This document shows, piece after piece, positions 34,602 to 44,851 of a stretch of DNA of 64,000 nt. Under the pieces are notes generated by a model. That model searched no databases, was not told the origin of the DNA, and saw only the letters and a program-made list of their open reading frames with translations. The DNA comes from MWBF01 sp040772005 (lineage in GTDB: Bacteria > Chloroflexota > Anaerolineae > CG2-30-64-16). Both the position numbers and the translations under genes were made by a program. Where the stretch lies: the NCBI GenBank assembly GCA_040772005.1, contig JAXGYZ010000008.1:124001-188000 (forward strand), written 5' to 3'. How positions within the stretch are numbered: position 1 is the stretch's first letter; each line of letters starts with the position of its first letter.

Positions 34602-35246
34602 CTATGCGGACTTGGTAGGCAGCGAGGCCAGCGCCTGGATGATGAGATCCGTCGCCGCCGCCGGCGTGATCTTGCTCGTGTTGATGATCAGGTCGAAGAG
34701 CGCAGGATCGTGGGAGTCGAGGCCGAAGTAGCGGTGAATCCAGTCCACGTCGCTCAGGTCGCGCTCCTTGATCTTGAGTTGCGCCTCGGTCTCGGACAAC
34801 CCCTCATGCTCCTGTAGGTGCTTGACCCGCAGCCCCAACGGTGCCTGCACGCGCACATGCAGCACATCCGGTTTGTCTTGCAGCGCGGCCATGCCGCCAC
34901 GTCCCACGATGACGACATTGCCCTTCTCATAGCCAGCCTGAATCAATGCCATCAGGTTTGCGACCGTGAGCTCCTGGAGGGCATCGTTGCGGGCCGAAAA
35001 GGTCCAGCTCGACGGATCACCGCCGGTCATGCGCGGGGTGCTGCCGAACCAACGTTCCAACAGGCTCTTGGGCGCGGGCCGGAAGTTGGCCGCCTCCTGG
35101 ATGATGCTGACGTCCAGGCCGATCTCTCGGCCGATCTGGACCATCGCGTTCTTGTCGAAATACTGGTACCCGAGCTTGTCGCATAGACGGTGCGCAATTT
35201 CGTCGCCGTCGCTCTCCAACTGTCGAGAGATCGTGATTACTGCCAT
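34602..35246 (-). CDS. Cytidylate kinase-like family protein
   Basis: This 214-residue protein belongs to the cytidylate kinase-like family. It opens with the typical ITISRQLESDGDEIAHRLCDKLGYQYFDKNA pattern, in which a standard GxxGxGKS P-loop is replaced by SDGDEIA. VGRGGMAALQ and HVRVQAPLGLRVKHL follow, as in that family. ATG 35246 follows AAAGGAG. The real substrate of this family is poorly known; nucleotide phosphorylation is a family-based guess. Confidence 0.83.
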   Translation of the reverse strand: MAVITISRQLESDGDEIAHRLCDKLGYQYFDKNAMVQIGREIGLDVSIIQEAANFRPAPKSLLERWFGSTPRMTGGDPSSWTFSARNDALQELTVANLMALIQAGYEKGNVVIVGRGGMAALQDKPDVLHVRVQAPLGLRVKHLQEHEGLSETEAQLKIKERDLSDVDWIHRYFGLDSHDPALFDLIINTSKITPAAATDLIIQALASLPTKSA

Positions 35247-35337
35247 GATGAGGCTCCTTTCTGAAGGCATGTCCTGCCGCTGGCTGGGCACTATGGCTCA
35301 TCCGCTACTTTACGGCAGCATACGCTTCATAAAGGCT

Positions 35338-38300
35338 TCACAGCGTACGGTCGAATGAGGCTTCGAGTTCCGCGACCAGCTTGTCCAGGTCAAGACCGGT
35401 GGGGGTATCCGGCAGGATTGCAGAGATATCGGGCAGCGGGGGTGGGTCAGGCAGCGTGTCGCCCGTCAGCTCGTGATACCGGATGCGACTCTGCTCCGCA
35501 CCGGTTTCGGTATACTCGGTGCGGTAGAACTGCGCTGCTGCAGCCCGCGCGGCTTCCTCCTCCGGCGCGACCTGCCACAGCTCGTATTGCAGCGCCGCCT
35601 GCTGCGACGGTGTGGCCCCGCGGAGCAGCGTACGTAGTTCCGCGGCCGCGTCGCCCGCTGTGAGCTCGCCCAGGGCCAGGCGCAGGCGGATGCCGAGCAG
35701 CACCGTGTCGAAGTGCGTGGCTTCACGGGACAGGTTTGAACTCGCCACGCCCGCCATCCGGGCCAATGCCTCATCGTGCAAGGCACGGGCCTCGGCCGCG
35801 CGGCCTTGTGCCAGCAGGCAACGGGCCAGGCTTACCAACATGCCGGTGACGTATGCCGGGATGTGCAGGCGATAACCGACCCTGATGGCCGTCCGGTACA
35901 ACGACTCGGCCCGGTCTACCTGCCCCAGGTGCTCATAGACCGTCGCCAGACCGGCGAGGTTCAGGCAGGCCGTCCAGCGGTCGCCGATCTCCCAGGCATT
36001 GCGCAGGCTGTGCTCGTAACCCGCGGCGGCACGCGCGTGGTCGCCGCGCCGCGCCAGCAGGAGCGCGATGTTCGAGGCCGCCCAAGAGATGGCCTGGCGG
36101 TCGTCGATCGCGTGTGCCAGCACGCCCGCGTTCTGATACCAGTAGACCGCCTCGCCGAACCAGTGCTGCGAGGCACGGACATTGCCCAGGGTGATGGATG
36201 CGCGGGTAATCATCTGCCTGTAGCCCAGTCGTCCCGCAATATCGATGGCCTTGAGGCAGCAATCCGCTGCCCTCTCGCAATCACCCAGGCTCCCGTGGAC
36301 CATGCCCAGCGTCTCCAGCGCCTCGCAGGTGCCGGACTCGTCTGCAATCTCGGTCGCAAGCTGCAACTGGCGCTCGAGGACGGCGAGCGCCTGAGGGTAA
36401 TCGCCGCGAAACCAGTGGCTCTGGCCCAGGGTCCAGAGCGTGCTGACAACCCCGCGCCATTCGCCCGTAGACCGGAATCTCGCCTCTGCCCGCGCCAGCC
36501 ATTCCAGTGCTGCATCATAGTAGCCCAGCAAGTGCAGCACACCGGCCAGCGCGGCCTGGGTTTGCGCCACCAGGCGGCTGTCAGCCAGGGTCTCTGCGAT
36601 GGCGAGGGCTTCCTGGAGCATCGCGCGGGCTCGCACCCAAAGCCCCGTCATGCGCCAGACCTCAGCGAGGGTCAGCATGATTTCGCAGCTTTCGCGGGCG
36701 GACAGGCTGGCGCGGAGCTCGTCCTCCAGCAGGTGCGAGTACAGGCTGACGGCCTCGCTATGCGCGTAGAGGCGTTGCGCAGCGGCTCCGGCGCGGCGGT
36801 AATAGTGAACGGCGGCCCGAGGGTGGCCGGCGCGTTCATAATGCAGGGCTATCAGGCTGCTCGGCGCGTCCGGGCCTTTCTCGTGCAGTACTTCGAGTGC
36901 CTGGGCCACCCGAAGGTGCAGCGCGCGCTGGCGGACGGGGCCTAGTTCCTCGTAAGCGACGGCCCGGATACCTTCGTGGCTGAAGTCGTAAGCAGCGGCT
37001 CCCTGCGCCCGAATGAGCTGGCGCTGCCACAGCTCGGTCAGGCCCTCGACAACGCTGTGTTCGTCCTGGTCGCTGGATCGGCACAGGACCGCAAGGTTGA
37101 ACCTGCGTCCGATGACGGCGGCCGTCTGCGCGACAGCCTGTGCCGCAGGCGACAGCCGCGCCAGGCGCCATTGAATGACGGCGCGCACACGCGCAGGTAG
37201 TTTCCGCGAGACCCCCGCCGGTTGGGGCCCCCAGGCATCCGGCTGCATTTCCGAGTCAAGTGCATGGCGCCCGGCGCGCATGAACTCGACGATGAAGAGG
37301 GGATTGCCTGCCGTGTCCTGATAGAGCCGGCCGGCCTCCGCTGCGTCCATCTCCCGGCCGGCAACTGCTGTGGCGAGCGCGGCGGTCTCGGCTGCGTCCA
37401 ACGGCAGCAGCGGGATTTCGCGCAGCAGCCCTGCCCGCAGGTGTGTCAGCCTGAAGAGCGTCAGCGGATGGTCGCGGTCCACCTCCTGCGGACGCACCGT
37501 GCACACGATCAAGAGCGGTGCGGAGGCATCGTAACGCAACAGGTAAGCGAGCCAGTCCAGCGTCTCGCGGTCGATCCACTGAAGGTCATCCAGCAGCAGG
37601 AGCAGCGGCTGGCGGCGCGGCCTGACCGGGCCGAGGGTAGCGCGGGCCAGCGCATCGAACAGCCGCGTGCGCTGCCATGCTTCGGTCAATGGGCCAGGTG
37701 CTGCGAGGTGGGGATGAGCCGCCAGGAGCGCCGGCAGAATGCGCCCGACTTCGGTGCGCGCGGGGTCATCCAGAGCTGCCAGGCGCGGCTGGAGCGACGG
37801 GGCGCGCAGCCACTCGGCCACGGGCGCGTAGGCCAGGCTGACTCCGCCCGCGGCCGTACACTGGGCCGCGGCTATGGCCGCGCCCTGCCGCGCCACCCAA
37901 TCCAGTAATTCCTCGGCCAGCCGCGTCTTGCCGATGCCTGCCTCGCCGGTCAGCAGGATCATGCCGGGCCGGTCGGCAGTTGCGGCACTCCAGGCTGAGA
38001 GCAGGTCTGCCCACTCCGTCTGCCGTCCGACGAGCGGCAGGGTGGCTGGCCCCGGCGCTCGTTGGCGCACGATCGCAGCGGTCAAAGAGACCTCATCGGA
38101 CGCGATCAGCCGGTCGTACAGATCGCGCGTGGTCCGGTCGGGCGCCACGCCAAACTCCCGCCGCAGCATCTCCTCGCACGCTGCGTACACGCGCCGCGCT
38201 TCGGCCCGCTCGTCCAGGGCCAGGTGCAGGCGCATAAGATGGCGGTACGCGGGTTCGTGCAGGGGATCATGCCGTAGCAGGCGTTGAGCGTAGCCGAGCG

Positions 38301-38835
38301 CACGGCGATAGTCGCGCTGCTGTTCGAGCGAGAGCACCAGTTGCTCGAGGGTTTCGGCGTACTTCTGGCGCAGTTGCTCGCGCAGCGGCAGGCTCCAGTC
38401 GTCATAGCAGTCGGGCAGCAGCTCGCCCGTCCAGGCCCCGACTGCCGCCATCTGCGCCGCGGCAGCCCGCGGGCTATCTGTGTGCGCTCCCGCCTCAGCT
38501 ACCGCGTCCTCGAAAACGGTTACATCGAGGGCGAAGGTCGCATCGGCGCGCCATTGGACAGTGCGAGCCGTTACTTCGATGAAGTCATCGGCTTGTGGCA
38601 GTGCCTGGCGCAGCCGGGTGAGCAACGTACGGAAGTTCTTGCGCGCCTGCTGGTCCGAGGTGTCTGGCCAGAAGAGAAACGCGAGTTGCTCGCGGGAGAG
38701 TGGGGTGGCCTGGTGCAGCACAAGGTAGGCGAGCAAGTGCTGGAGGCGCGCCTGGTCAAAGCCCGCCGCGGGCCGGCCGTCACACAGCAGGCGAAACGGG
38801 CCAAGCAGATGAATCTCAAGGCGGACCGGGGCCAT
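35338..38835 (-). CDS. AfsR/SARP-like ATPase transcriptional regulator with TPR repeats
   Basis: This 1165-residue regulator has an N-terminal OmpR-like DNA-binding domain (about 5-95), a bacterial transcriptional activator domain (BTAD, about 100-245), an AAA/NACHT-like ATPase with Walker A GEAGIGKT (297-304) and Walker B LLLLLDDLQW (411-420), and about ten TPR-like repeats to the C-terminus. It is likely a signal-responsive activator of the SARP/MalT class. The Leu-rich start LEIHLLGPFRLL is typical of the BTAD group. The inducer and targets cannot be seen from the sequence. Confidence 0.92.
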   Translation of the reverse strand: MAPVRLEIHLLGPFRLLCDGRPAAGFDQARLQHLLAYLVLHQATPLSREQLAFLFWPDTSDQQARKNFRTLLTRLRQALPQADDFIEVTARTVQWRADATFALDVTVFEDAVAEAGAHTDSPRAAAAQMAAVGAWTGELLPDCYDDWSLPLREQLRQKYAETLEQLVLSLEQQRDYRRALGYAQRLLRHDPLHEPAYRHLMRLHLALDERAEARRVYAACEEMLRREFGVAPDRTTRDLYDRLIASDEVSLTAAIVRQRAPGPATLPLVGRQTEWADLLSAWSAATADRPGMILLTGEAGIGKTRLAEELLDWVARQGAAIAAAQCTAAGGVSLAYAPVAEWLRAPSLQPRLAALDDPARTEVGRILPALLAAHPHLAAPGPLTEAWQRTRLFDALARATLGPVRPRRQPLLLLLDDLQWIDRETLDWLAYLLRYDASAPLLIVCTVRPQEVDRDHPLTLFRLTHLRAGLLREIPLLPLDAAETAALATAVAGREMDAAEAGRLYQDTAGNPLFIVEFMRAGRHALDSEMQPDAWGPQPAGVSRKLPARVRAVIQWRLARLSPAAQAVAQTAAVIGRRFNLAVLCRSSDQDEHSVVEGLTELWQRQLIRAQGAAAYDFSHEGIRAVAYEELGPVRQRALHLRVAQALEVLHEKGPDAPSSLIALHYERAGHPRAAVHYYRRAGAAAQRLYAHSEAVSLYSHLLEDELRASLSARESCEIMLTLAEVWRMTGLWVRARAMLQEALAIAETLADSRLVAQTQAALAGVLHLLGYYDAALEWLARAEARFRSTGEWRGVVSTLWTLGQSHWFRGDYPQALAVLERQLQLATEIADESGTCEALETLGMVHGSLGDCERAADCCLKAIDIAGRLGYRQMITRASITLGNVRASQHWFGEAVYWYQNAGVLAHAIDDRQAISWAASNIALLLARRGDHARAAAGYEHSLRNAWEIGDRWTACLNLAGLATVYEHLGQVDRAESLYRTAIRVGYRLHIPAYVTGMLVSLARCLLAQGRAAEARALHDEALARMAGVASSNLSREATHFDTVLLGIRLRLALGELTAGDAAAELRTLLRGATPSQQAALQYELWQVAPEEEAARAAAAQFYRTEYTETGAEQSRIRYHELTGDTLPDPPPLPDISAILPDTPTGLDLDKLVAELEASFDRTL

Positions 38836-39131
38836 CGCTTGCGTCCATTCGGGAGCGGCAGCTCAACTGCGAGCTGCGCTCGCAGCGCCCATTATGACAC
38901 GGACGGTATGCCCCCGTCAAAGCATCCACAACGCGCAACTGCTACCGTAACGAACCCGGTTTCTCGGCGAAGCTGCGCATCGCACAGAAACCGGGTTTGT
39001 CGCGGTGAACAGCTACCACGACCCGCAATATTGCACCTTGGGAGTGAGAGGTAGTACACTAACCGCGCAGGTGACGGACGCAACCAGGCTGGCAGACCAC
39101 TGGACAGCCCCGACAAGGAAAGGCAGCAATC
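38836..39131. other. Divergent intergenic region, no gene
   Basis: The region separates the minus-strand SARP-like gene from the plus-strand DoxX gene. It holds the second MITE-like repeat (38950-39017). The rest shows no good reading frame and no strong promoter. Confidence 0.55.
38950..39017. repeat. MITE-like palindromic element, copy 2
   Basis: Arms ACGAACCCGGTTTCT (38950-38964) and AGAAACCGGGTTTGT (38986-39000) match in 14 of 15 bases around a 21-nt centre. The right flank GGTGAACAGCTACC matches the border of copy 1 at 8658-8762. The left border is not recognisable. Confidence 0.68.
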
Positions 39132-39497
39132 ATGCGCGGTGTGGAATGGATTTTTTCCGGCGTTCTCGCAATCGTCTTCCTCGTCGTGGGCATCACCAAG
39201 GCCTTTCGTTATGGGCTGGCCCGCAAGGCGTTTGCCTGGGTGCCTGACCTGCCGGAGCCGCTCGTCAGGTTTATCGGCATCGTGGAGATCCTCGGTGCGC
39301 TGGGGCTGGTTGTGCCCGTAGCCACCGGCTTGTATGCCTGGCTGACGCCAGTGGCGGCCCTCGGGCTCGGCCTGCTCATGCTCATGGCCGCCTCGTTCCA
39401 CGCCGTGCGGCGGGAATCGGACCAGGTGTTTCTCAATGCACTGCTGCTGATTCTGCTCGGGGTCGTGGCCTACAGCCGGTGGTCGCTTCTGCCGTAG
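39132..39497 (+). CDS. DoxX-like small membrane protein
   Basis: This 121-residue protein has four hydrophobic helices and the DoxX-like pattern (FSGVLAIVFLVVGITKAF, then GIVEILGALGLVVP). AGGAAAGG lies upstream. The DoxX-like family is linked to membrane redox functions, but no specific role is known. It is the only plus-strand gene in this segment. Confidence 0.82.
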   Translation: MRGVEWIFSGVLAIVFLVVGITKAFRYGLARKAFAWVPDLPEPLVRFIGIVEILGALGLVVPVATGLYAWLTPVAALGLGLLMLMAASFHAVRRESDQVFLNALLLILLGVVAYSRWSLLP

Positions 39498-39541
39498 CCG
39501 CCGGCACGGTTACACTGCTTCAAAGGTATACGAAGCAGTCT

Positions 39542-39997
39542 CTATAACCAGGGCATCATGACCCCGCGGCTGTATGCATCCCAGGCCGTGCCGAAAGTCC
39601 CGGATAGGCTTCTTTCCTCGGCTGGTGCGAACATCCGCGACGCAATATACAGGACGATGCCGACCAGCAGGCCCAGCCACGAGTTCAGCAGGAAGCCTGC
39701 CCACGGCAGCACGAGTAACGCCACGCTGGTGTACAGCGGGTGCTTGACCAGCGCGAAGGGGCCGCCGGTGATGAGCTCTTGGCGGGGCACCTTTGTCAAG
39801 ATCAGGACGACCGACCAGAGCCAGATGATCAGGCCGGGAACAAGCAGGATGATGGAGAGCACTCTCAGGGCTGGCGGCGGACCGCCGACAGCGAAGAGCG
39901 CAGGCCGCCAGATGTTCAGGACCAGGCCGATGACCAGGAACGGCAGCGTGAGCAGCATGATCTTGTCGCCGCTGCCAATGAGCCTCTTCAGATTCAT
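39542..39997 (-). CDS. ICMT-like membrane methyltransferase family protein
   Basis: This 151-residue protein has about four membrane helices and the C-terminal ICMT/PEMT-like motifs: GPFALVKHPLYTSVAL and FAPAEERSLSGTFGTAWDAY. The His-Pro and the Glu-Glu pair are the conserved S-adenosylmethionine-binding features of isoprenylcysteine carboxyl methyltransferases and related phospholipid methyltransferases. TTGGAGGTG precedes the ATG. The substrate is unknown; in bacteria it is usually an isoprenoid-like or lipid group. Confidence 0.83.
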   Translation of the reverse strand: MNLKRLIGSGDKIMLLTLPFLVIGLVLNIWRPALFAVGGPPPALRVLSIILLVPGLIIWLWSVVLILTKVPRQELITGGPFALVKHPLYTSVALLVLPWAGFLLNSWLGLLVGIVLYIASRMFAPAEERSLSGTFGTAWDAYSRGVMMPWL

Positions 39998-40032
39998 GTA
40001 GGCACCTCCAAACGCCGGACTAAAGCGCAGAC

Positions 40033-40281
40033 TTACATTGCCGCGCGTTCGGGCTGTGTTGCGCGAAAGAGACCCACAGCCAGCAGGACTGCGCCGAGAC
40101 TCCGGTACATATCGGCCGCGGCCTGCATTTGTGCCAGATAGACGTTGGTATCTGCGCCCCCGCCCTGAGCGACGATGAAGTTGTGTCCGGCGGTCCGGGC
40201 CAGCTCCGGGGTCAGCAGCAACACCGCCAGGCCGGCCAGCGCAATCAGCACGCCGAGAATTCGCAGAACCCGGTTGCTCAT
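40033..40281 (-). CDS. Small two-helix membrane protein, 82 aa
   Basis: Two hydrophobic segments (about 7-25 and 60-76) flank a polar middle region (GGGADTNVYLAQMQAAADMYRS). AAAGGAGGG precedes ATG 40281. It lies 35 bp upstream of the ICMT-like gene in the same direction and probably shares its transcript. No function is recognised. Confidence 0.68.
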   Translation of the reverse strand: MSNRVLRILGVLIALAGLAVLLLTPELARTAGHNFIVAQGGGADTNVYLAQMQAAADMYRSLGAVLLAVGLFRATQPERAAM

Positions 40282-40495
40282 CTCTTACACCCTCCTTTGG
40301 TTATAGGCATCACAACGTACTACGCAGGGCCGATTGATGGGTTGCGCTGTGGGGTATGGGAATGTGTGCGGGGCATAATCGGCCAGCCTGTGCGGTGTAC
40401 CAAGTTGGCTGGTGGGGTGGAAGGTGGGTTACCGCTGTCTATCTGAGGGCTATCAGATCGAAAATAGGGTTTTCTGGTTACAGTACACGCGTGTC

Positions 40496-43400
40496 CTACT
40501 CGCCAGTCGCCTCGGGCGGCGGTTGCAGTTCGGCGAGGCTGCTCTCCAGCCGGGTGCGGGCCGGGGCGAGCAACTGGTCACATTCGGTGGCGCGGGCGAA
40601 GATAAAGTCAGCCTGTTCGGTTTCGCCCCGGGCGAGGTGCGCCATCGCCAGCGCAAACAGGGCCGTGGGCGAGCGGGGGGTGAGTGCGATGGCTTCCTCC
40701 GCGGTCTGGAGTGCCTGGTCCAGGGCCGCGGCGGCTGCCGCCTGGTCTCCGGCCCGGGCCAGGGCGTAGCTGCGGCGGATGTGCAGGGAGGCTTCGAGCA
40801 TCCTGGCATTCTCGGTGGGCAGGCCGGCCAGGTACTGCGCAATGTGCGGCAGCGCGGCTTCATAGTAGGCCAGGGCCTGGGCAGCATTTCCGGCGCGCAG
40901 TTCCAGGTCCCCGAGCCCGGCGCGGGCGTCTGCATTGGCGTCATAGGCGGCCAGGGCCTCCTCGAACTCGCCGCCCGCGGCAAAGAGCCGCTCTTGCGCG
41001 TAGTCAATGCGGCCCAGCGCGGTATGAATCAGCGACATGACATAACCGGCGGGGGCGTGACCTGCCTCGATGAGCTGTTGGTAGGTCCGCGTGGCCTCAT
41101 CCCACTGTTCGTTGCGCATGAAGTGCTCGGCCAGCGTCAGGTGCGCCAGCCAGTCCTCAGACGGTGCAGCCGCCAGCTCAGCATACAGGCTTTCGGCATC
41201 TGCTGTGCGTCCCTGGGCCTCATATAGCGCAGGCAGAGGGGTGCGATAGGCTGGCGACAGACCGGCTGCGGTTGCCATCGCCTGCACCGCCACATTGACC
41301 CGGCACTGGCGATAGGCAGCATCCGCCAGGCCCGCGTACGCCTCGGCGTTGTTTGCATCGCTCGCCAGCGCCGCCTGAAACGCTGCCTCCGCTTGGGCCA
41401 GATCGCCCCGGCTGGCATACAGGCTGCCCAGCCGCACCTGATAGCGCGGCTCCTGCGGGTCCAGTTCGGCTGCCCGTTCGTATTGGGAGATGGCCCCGGT
41501 CAGTTCGCCCTGCTGCAGCAGGATGCCCCCCAGTTGGCTCCGGGCTAGCGCGTTGTCCTCCAGCGCCACCGCCTGCTCAAAGGCGGCGGCCGCGTCCGCC
41601 AACCGGCCCTGTTGCTGCTGCGCGCTGCCCAGGCTCTGCCACGCTAATCCTGCGGAAGGGTCGAGCGCCACGGCGGCCTGATAGTGGGCAATGGCCGCAT
41701 CCGACTCACCGAGCTGCTGCCGCGCGCTGCCGGCCAGGATGTGGGTATTGGCGTCATCGGACAGCGCGAGCGATGCCTCATAGGCTGCGGCCGCCTCCTG
41801 CCACTGTTTCAGGTTCAGGCTAACGTCTCCCAGCAGCGCATGGGTTGTGGGATCGTCCGGCGCCAGGCGCACCGCGGCTTCTGCCGCGGGCAGGGCCGCT
41901 GCCGCATCGCCCAGGCTGAGGCGGGTTTTGGCCAGCAGGCGCTGTGCTTCGAGCATGTCTGGCGCGCGGTTCACGGCCTCCTGCGCAGCCTGGGCTGCCG
42001 TCGCCATCTCCCCGAGCTCGTAACGCAGGCCTGCCAGGACGTACCAGGCGTCGGCGTTGGTCGAATCTAACGACAGCGCGGTCTCGTAAGCGGTTGCGGC
42101 CTTGGGATAGTCGCCCCGGTCGAAGTACAGGCCGCCCAGGAGCAGGTGGGGTGCAGGGTCACATTGCGACAGCCGGGCCGCTGTTTCCTGGGATGCAATT
42201 GCGCCGTTCAGGTCACCGGTCTGTGCCTGGATCAGGCCGGTCAGGAGGTGCGCGGCAGGGTCCTCCGGTGCGAGTGTGGCGGCCTGGCGATATTCAGCCA
42301 GGGCAGGCTCCAGCTCGCCTTGCCAGTAATACGCATTGCCGAGGCCCCGGTGCGCGGTGGCCGACTCCGGCTGCAGGCGCGCGGCCTCCTGGTAGGCGGC
42401 GATGGCCTCGGGATATCGGCTGGCGCCCACGTAGGCATCGCCCAGGGTGAGCTGCAGGGTGTAGACGTCCGCACCCTCCTGCGCCAGCGCTCGCTGTACG
42501 AGGTCGATGGCCCGCTGGCTGGACTGGGCTGCTGCACTCTGCTGGCCCAGGGCCGCCTGCACCGTCGCGAGCAACTGGTAGGTCAAGGCATCCTGGTCGT
42601 CGTGGCTTACGGCCCCTTGCAGCGCGGCCAGCGCATCCTCGTTGCGTCCTGCCTGCTGGTAGAGGCTGCCCAGCAAGCGCAGCGCCTTGGCATGGTCCGG
42701 CTGCAGGCGCACCGCTGTCTCGGCCTCGACCAGGGCACGCGCGAGGCCGTCGGGCGGCTCGCAGCCGCTGGCATAGGCAATCGCGAGGTTGTAATGCGCC
42801 TCCATGAAGTTGGCGTCGAACTCGACGGCGCGTTCCAGGTCCGCGGTGGTTTCCGACGCTCGTCCCAACGCTTGCAGGGTGACAGCCCGCTGGAAGTAGA
42901 CCTGCTCCAGCCCGCGGACAGTGCCGCCGGCTGCTGAGGCATTGGCCAAGGACCGGTCGAAGAGCGCGAGGGCATCCTCGTACTGGCCGTCCGCGACGAG
43001 CCCTGTGGCAAGCATCGCTGTGACCAGATAGGTGATTTGCTGCGGGCCATTGGCCGCGAACAGGTCCAGGTCGGTCGTGGAGAGCGGCACCCGGGAGAGC
43101 TGGGAAGGATCCGCGACGCGGGCCGGGCCGGCCTCTTGCAGCCGCGCCAGGGCAGGGCGGGCTGTGTCGAGGAGCGCCGGGGGCAGGGATGCCGGTTGTC
43201 CGAGGTGCGGCTGGCGCAGGAACTCGACGTGCGGGGTCACGCCAAAGTCATCATACGCGCCCCAGATGACCATCGTGGCCTTCGCACGTAGGCCGGCGGC
43301 CCGCGCCGCGTCTGCATCGGCGTAGGTCTTCAGCGTGCGGCGCACCGCAACATCGTCACGGACGTCGGTCAACTGGTCGATGAGCTCCGAGCCGATGCGC

Positions 43401-44851
43401 TGAGCGAAGTCGCCCTTGCGACTGGCGCTGGTTCCGTCGAAGTCGGCAATGAGGACCAGGAAGCCCTCCGGCGGCCTCAGCCGTTGGTAGAGCGTGTAGC
43501 CACCCCAACCCGCGCCCGCAAGCAAGATCACAACCACAGAGAGTACGGCCTGACGGCGCCGCGTTGCGGAGGTCGTGCGGAAGGCGACACGCGCGGACAG
43601 CAGCGCGGCGCCTGCCAGCAACGCGGCCACGACATACGGCAGCCAGCGACCGACGAGCGCAGCCGGCTTGGAGATCAGGCTGATGGTGCCGATGATGAAT
43701 TGCAGGCTGGCGAGCAGGATGCCGATGGCGCCCATCGCGGCGGCCCACCGGCCGCGTGACTCCCGCGGCGTCTCCTCGGCGGGCACAGGGCTCTTGCCGA
43801 TGAGCGGCGCAAAGATGTTCGCCATCTTCAGCAGGCCGGTCAGCCAGGGAGTCTCGCGCTCGACATGCGAGGGCGTGCCCGGCACAGCCTCGCTGGCCGC
43901 GGGTGCGGCGGGCGGCGACACTTGGGTGGCCTTGGCGTGCGCGGGTTGTGCTTCTTGCGTCGCGGCTGCCTCCACTAGCGTCGCTGCTTCGGCTGAGGCT
44001 GGCGCAGCATCCGCCGTGACCTCGCCCGGCAATGCCTTGCGGAAGGCGGCAGCCAGCTCACGGACGGAGCCGTACCGCTGGTCGGGCTGTTTCGCGAGTG
44101 CCTTGAGCAGCACGGTTTGCATGCCTTCCGGCACCTGCGAGTTCAGGGAACGGGGCGGCGGTGGCGGGGTGTTAACGTGCTGCATGAGCAGAGTGGTGGG
44201 TGAGTCAGCCTGGAACGGCGGCCGGCCCGTGACCATCTCGTAGAGCACCACGCCCAGCGCATACTGGTCGGCACGACCGTCCACGCTCGTGCCGAGCGCC
44301 TGCTCCGGAGCCATATAGGCCGGACTGCCGACAATCTGCCCGGTGGTGGTGAGCTGGTTGGCCTCGCCCAGCAGCCGCGCGATGCCGAAGTCGGCCAGCA
44401 CGGGGTCGTTCTCGGTAGTAAACAGGATGTTGCCGGGCTTGATGTCGCGGTGGATGGCTCCGCGGCTGTGAGCGTAGTCCAGCGCCCCGGCCAGTGTATC
44501 GAGGATGGCCGCGGCGTCACTGAGCGGCAGGGTCTGGTGACGGCTGCGGAGGTCGGCCAGCCGGTCCTTGAGGGTGCCGCCGGGTAGGTACTCCATGACC
44601 ATATAGGGCTTGTCATCGGCCACGCCAAAGTCGTAGACCTGGACGATGTGTGGATGGCGCAAGCTGGCTACGAGGCGGGCCTCACGGCGAAACCGCTCCT
44701 CAAAGCCGGGTTCACTGCTCATGGCCGGCAGGATGACCTTGATGGCGACGCTGCGTTCCAGCTCGCGGTCGTAGCCCTCGTAGACCTCAGCCATGCCGCC
44801 GCGCCCCAGCAGGCGGACGATGGTGTATTCGTTGAGCGTTTCTGGCGTCAT
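40496..44851 (-). CDS. Ser/Thr protein kinase with membrane segments and long TPR tail
   Basis: This 1451-residue protein starts with a complete PknB-like kinase domain: glycine loop GRGGMAEVYEG, Lys38, HRD at 134-136, DFG at 154-156 and the SPAYMAPEQ activation region. An Ala/Pro-rich linker follows, then hydrophobic segments at about 365-450 that look like several membrane helices. After that comes a FGGY-like receptor-type region (ADFDGTSASRKGDFAQRIG). About 25 TPR units fill residues 590-1400. The ATG overlaps the FHA-lipase stop by 4 bp, so kinase and FHA protein are translationally coupled and probably form a phospho-Thr/FHA pair. Confidence 0.92.
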   Translation of the reverse strand: MTPETLNEYTIVRLLGRGGMAEVYEGYDRELERSVAIKVILPAMSSEPGFEERFRREARLVASLRHPHIVQVYDFGVADDKPYMVMEYLPGGTLKDRLADLRSRHQTLPLSDAAAILDTLAGALDYAHSRGAIHRDIKPGNILFTTENDPVLADFGIARLLGEANQLTTTGQIVGSPAYMAPEQALGTSVDGRADQYALGVVLYEMVTGRPPFQADSPTTLLMQHVNTPPPPPRSLNSQVPEGMQTVLLKALAKQPDQRYGSVRELAAAFRKALPGEVTADAAPASAEAATLVEAAATQEAQPAHAKATQVSPPAAPAASEAVPGTPSHVERETPWLTGLLKMANIFAPLIGKSPVPAEETPRESRGRWAAAMGAIGILLASLQFIIGTISLISKPAALVGRWLPYVVAALLAGAALLSARVAFRTTSATRRRQAVLSVVVILLAGAGWGGYTLYQRLRPPEGFLVLIADFDGTSASRKGDFAQRIGSELIDQLTDVRDDVAVRRTLKTYADADAARAAGLRAKATMVIWGAYDDFGVTPHVEFLRQPHLGQPASLPPALLDTARPALARLQEAGPARVADPSQLSRVPLSTTDLDLFAANGPQQITYLVTAMLATGLVADGQYEDALALFDRSLANASAAGGTVRGLEQVYFQRAVTLQALGRASETTADLERAVEFDANFMEAHYNLAIAYASGCEPPDGLARALVEAETAVRLQPDHAKALRLLGSLYQQAGRNEDALAALQGAVSHDDQDALTYQLLATVQAALGQQSAAAQSSQRAIDLVQRALAQEGADVYTLQLTLGDAYVGASRYPEAIAAYQEAARLQPESATAHRGLGNAYYWQGELEPALAEYRQAATLAPEDPAAHLLTGLIQAQTGDLNGAIASQETAARLSQCDPAPHLLLGGLYFDRGDYPKAATAYETALSLDSTNADAWYVLAGLRYELGEMATAAQAAQEAVNRAPDMLEAQRLLAKTRLSLGDAAAALPAAEAAVRLAPDDPTTHALLGDVSLNLKQWQEAAAAYEASLALSDDANTHILAGSARQQLGESDAAIAHYQAAVALDPSAGLAWQSLGSAQQQQGRLADAAAAFEQAVALEDNALARSQLGGILLQQGELTGAISQYERAAELDPQEPRYQVRLGSLYASRGDLAQAEAAFQAALASDANNAEAYAGLADAAYRQCRVNVAVQAMATAAGLSPAYRTPLPALYEAQGRTADAESLYAELAAAPSEDWLAHLTLAEHFMRNEQWDEATRTYQQLIEAGHAPAGYVMSLIHTALGRIDYAQERLFAAGGEFEEALAAYDANADARAGLGDLELRAGNAAQALAYYEAALPHIAQYLAGLPTENARMLEASLHIRRSYALARAGDQAAAAAALDQALQTAEEAIALTPRSPTALFALAMAHLARGETEQADFIFARATECDQLLAPARTRLESSLAELQPPPEATGE

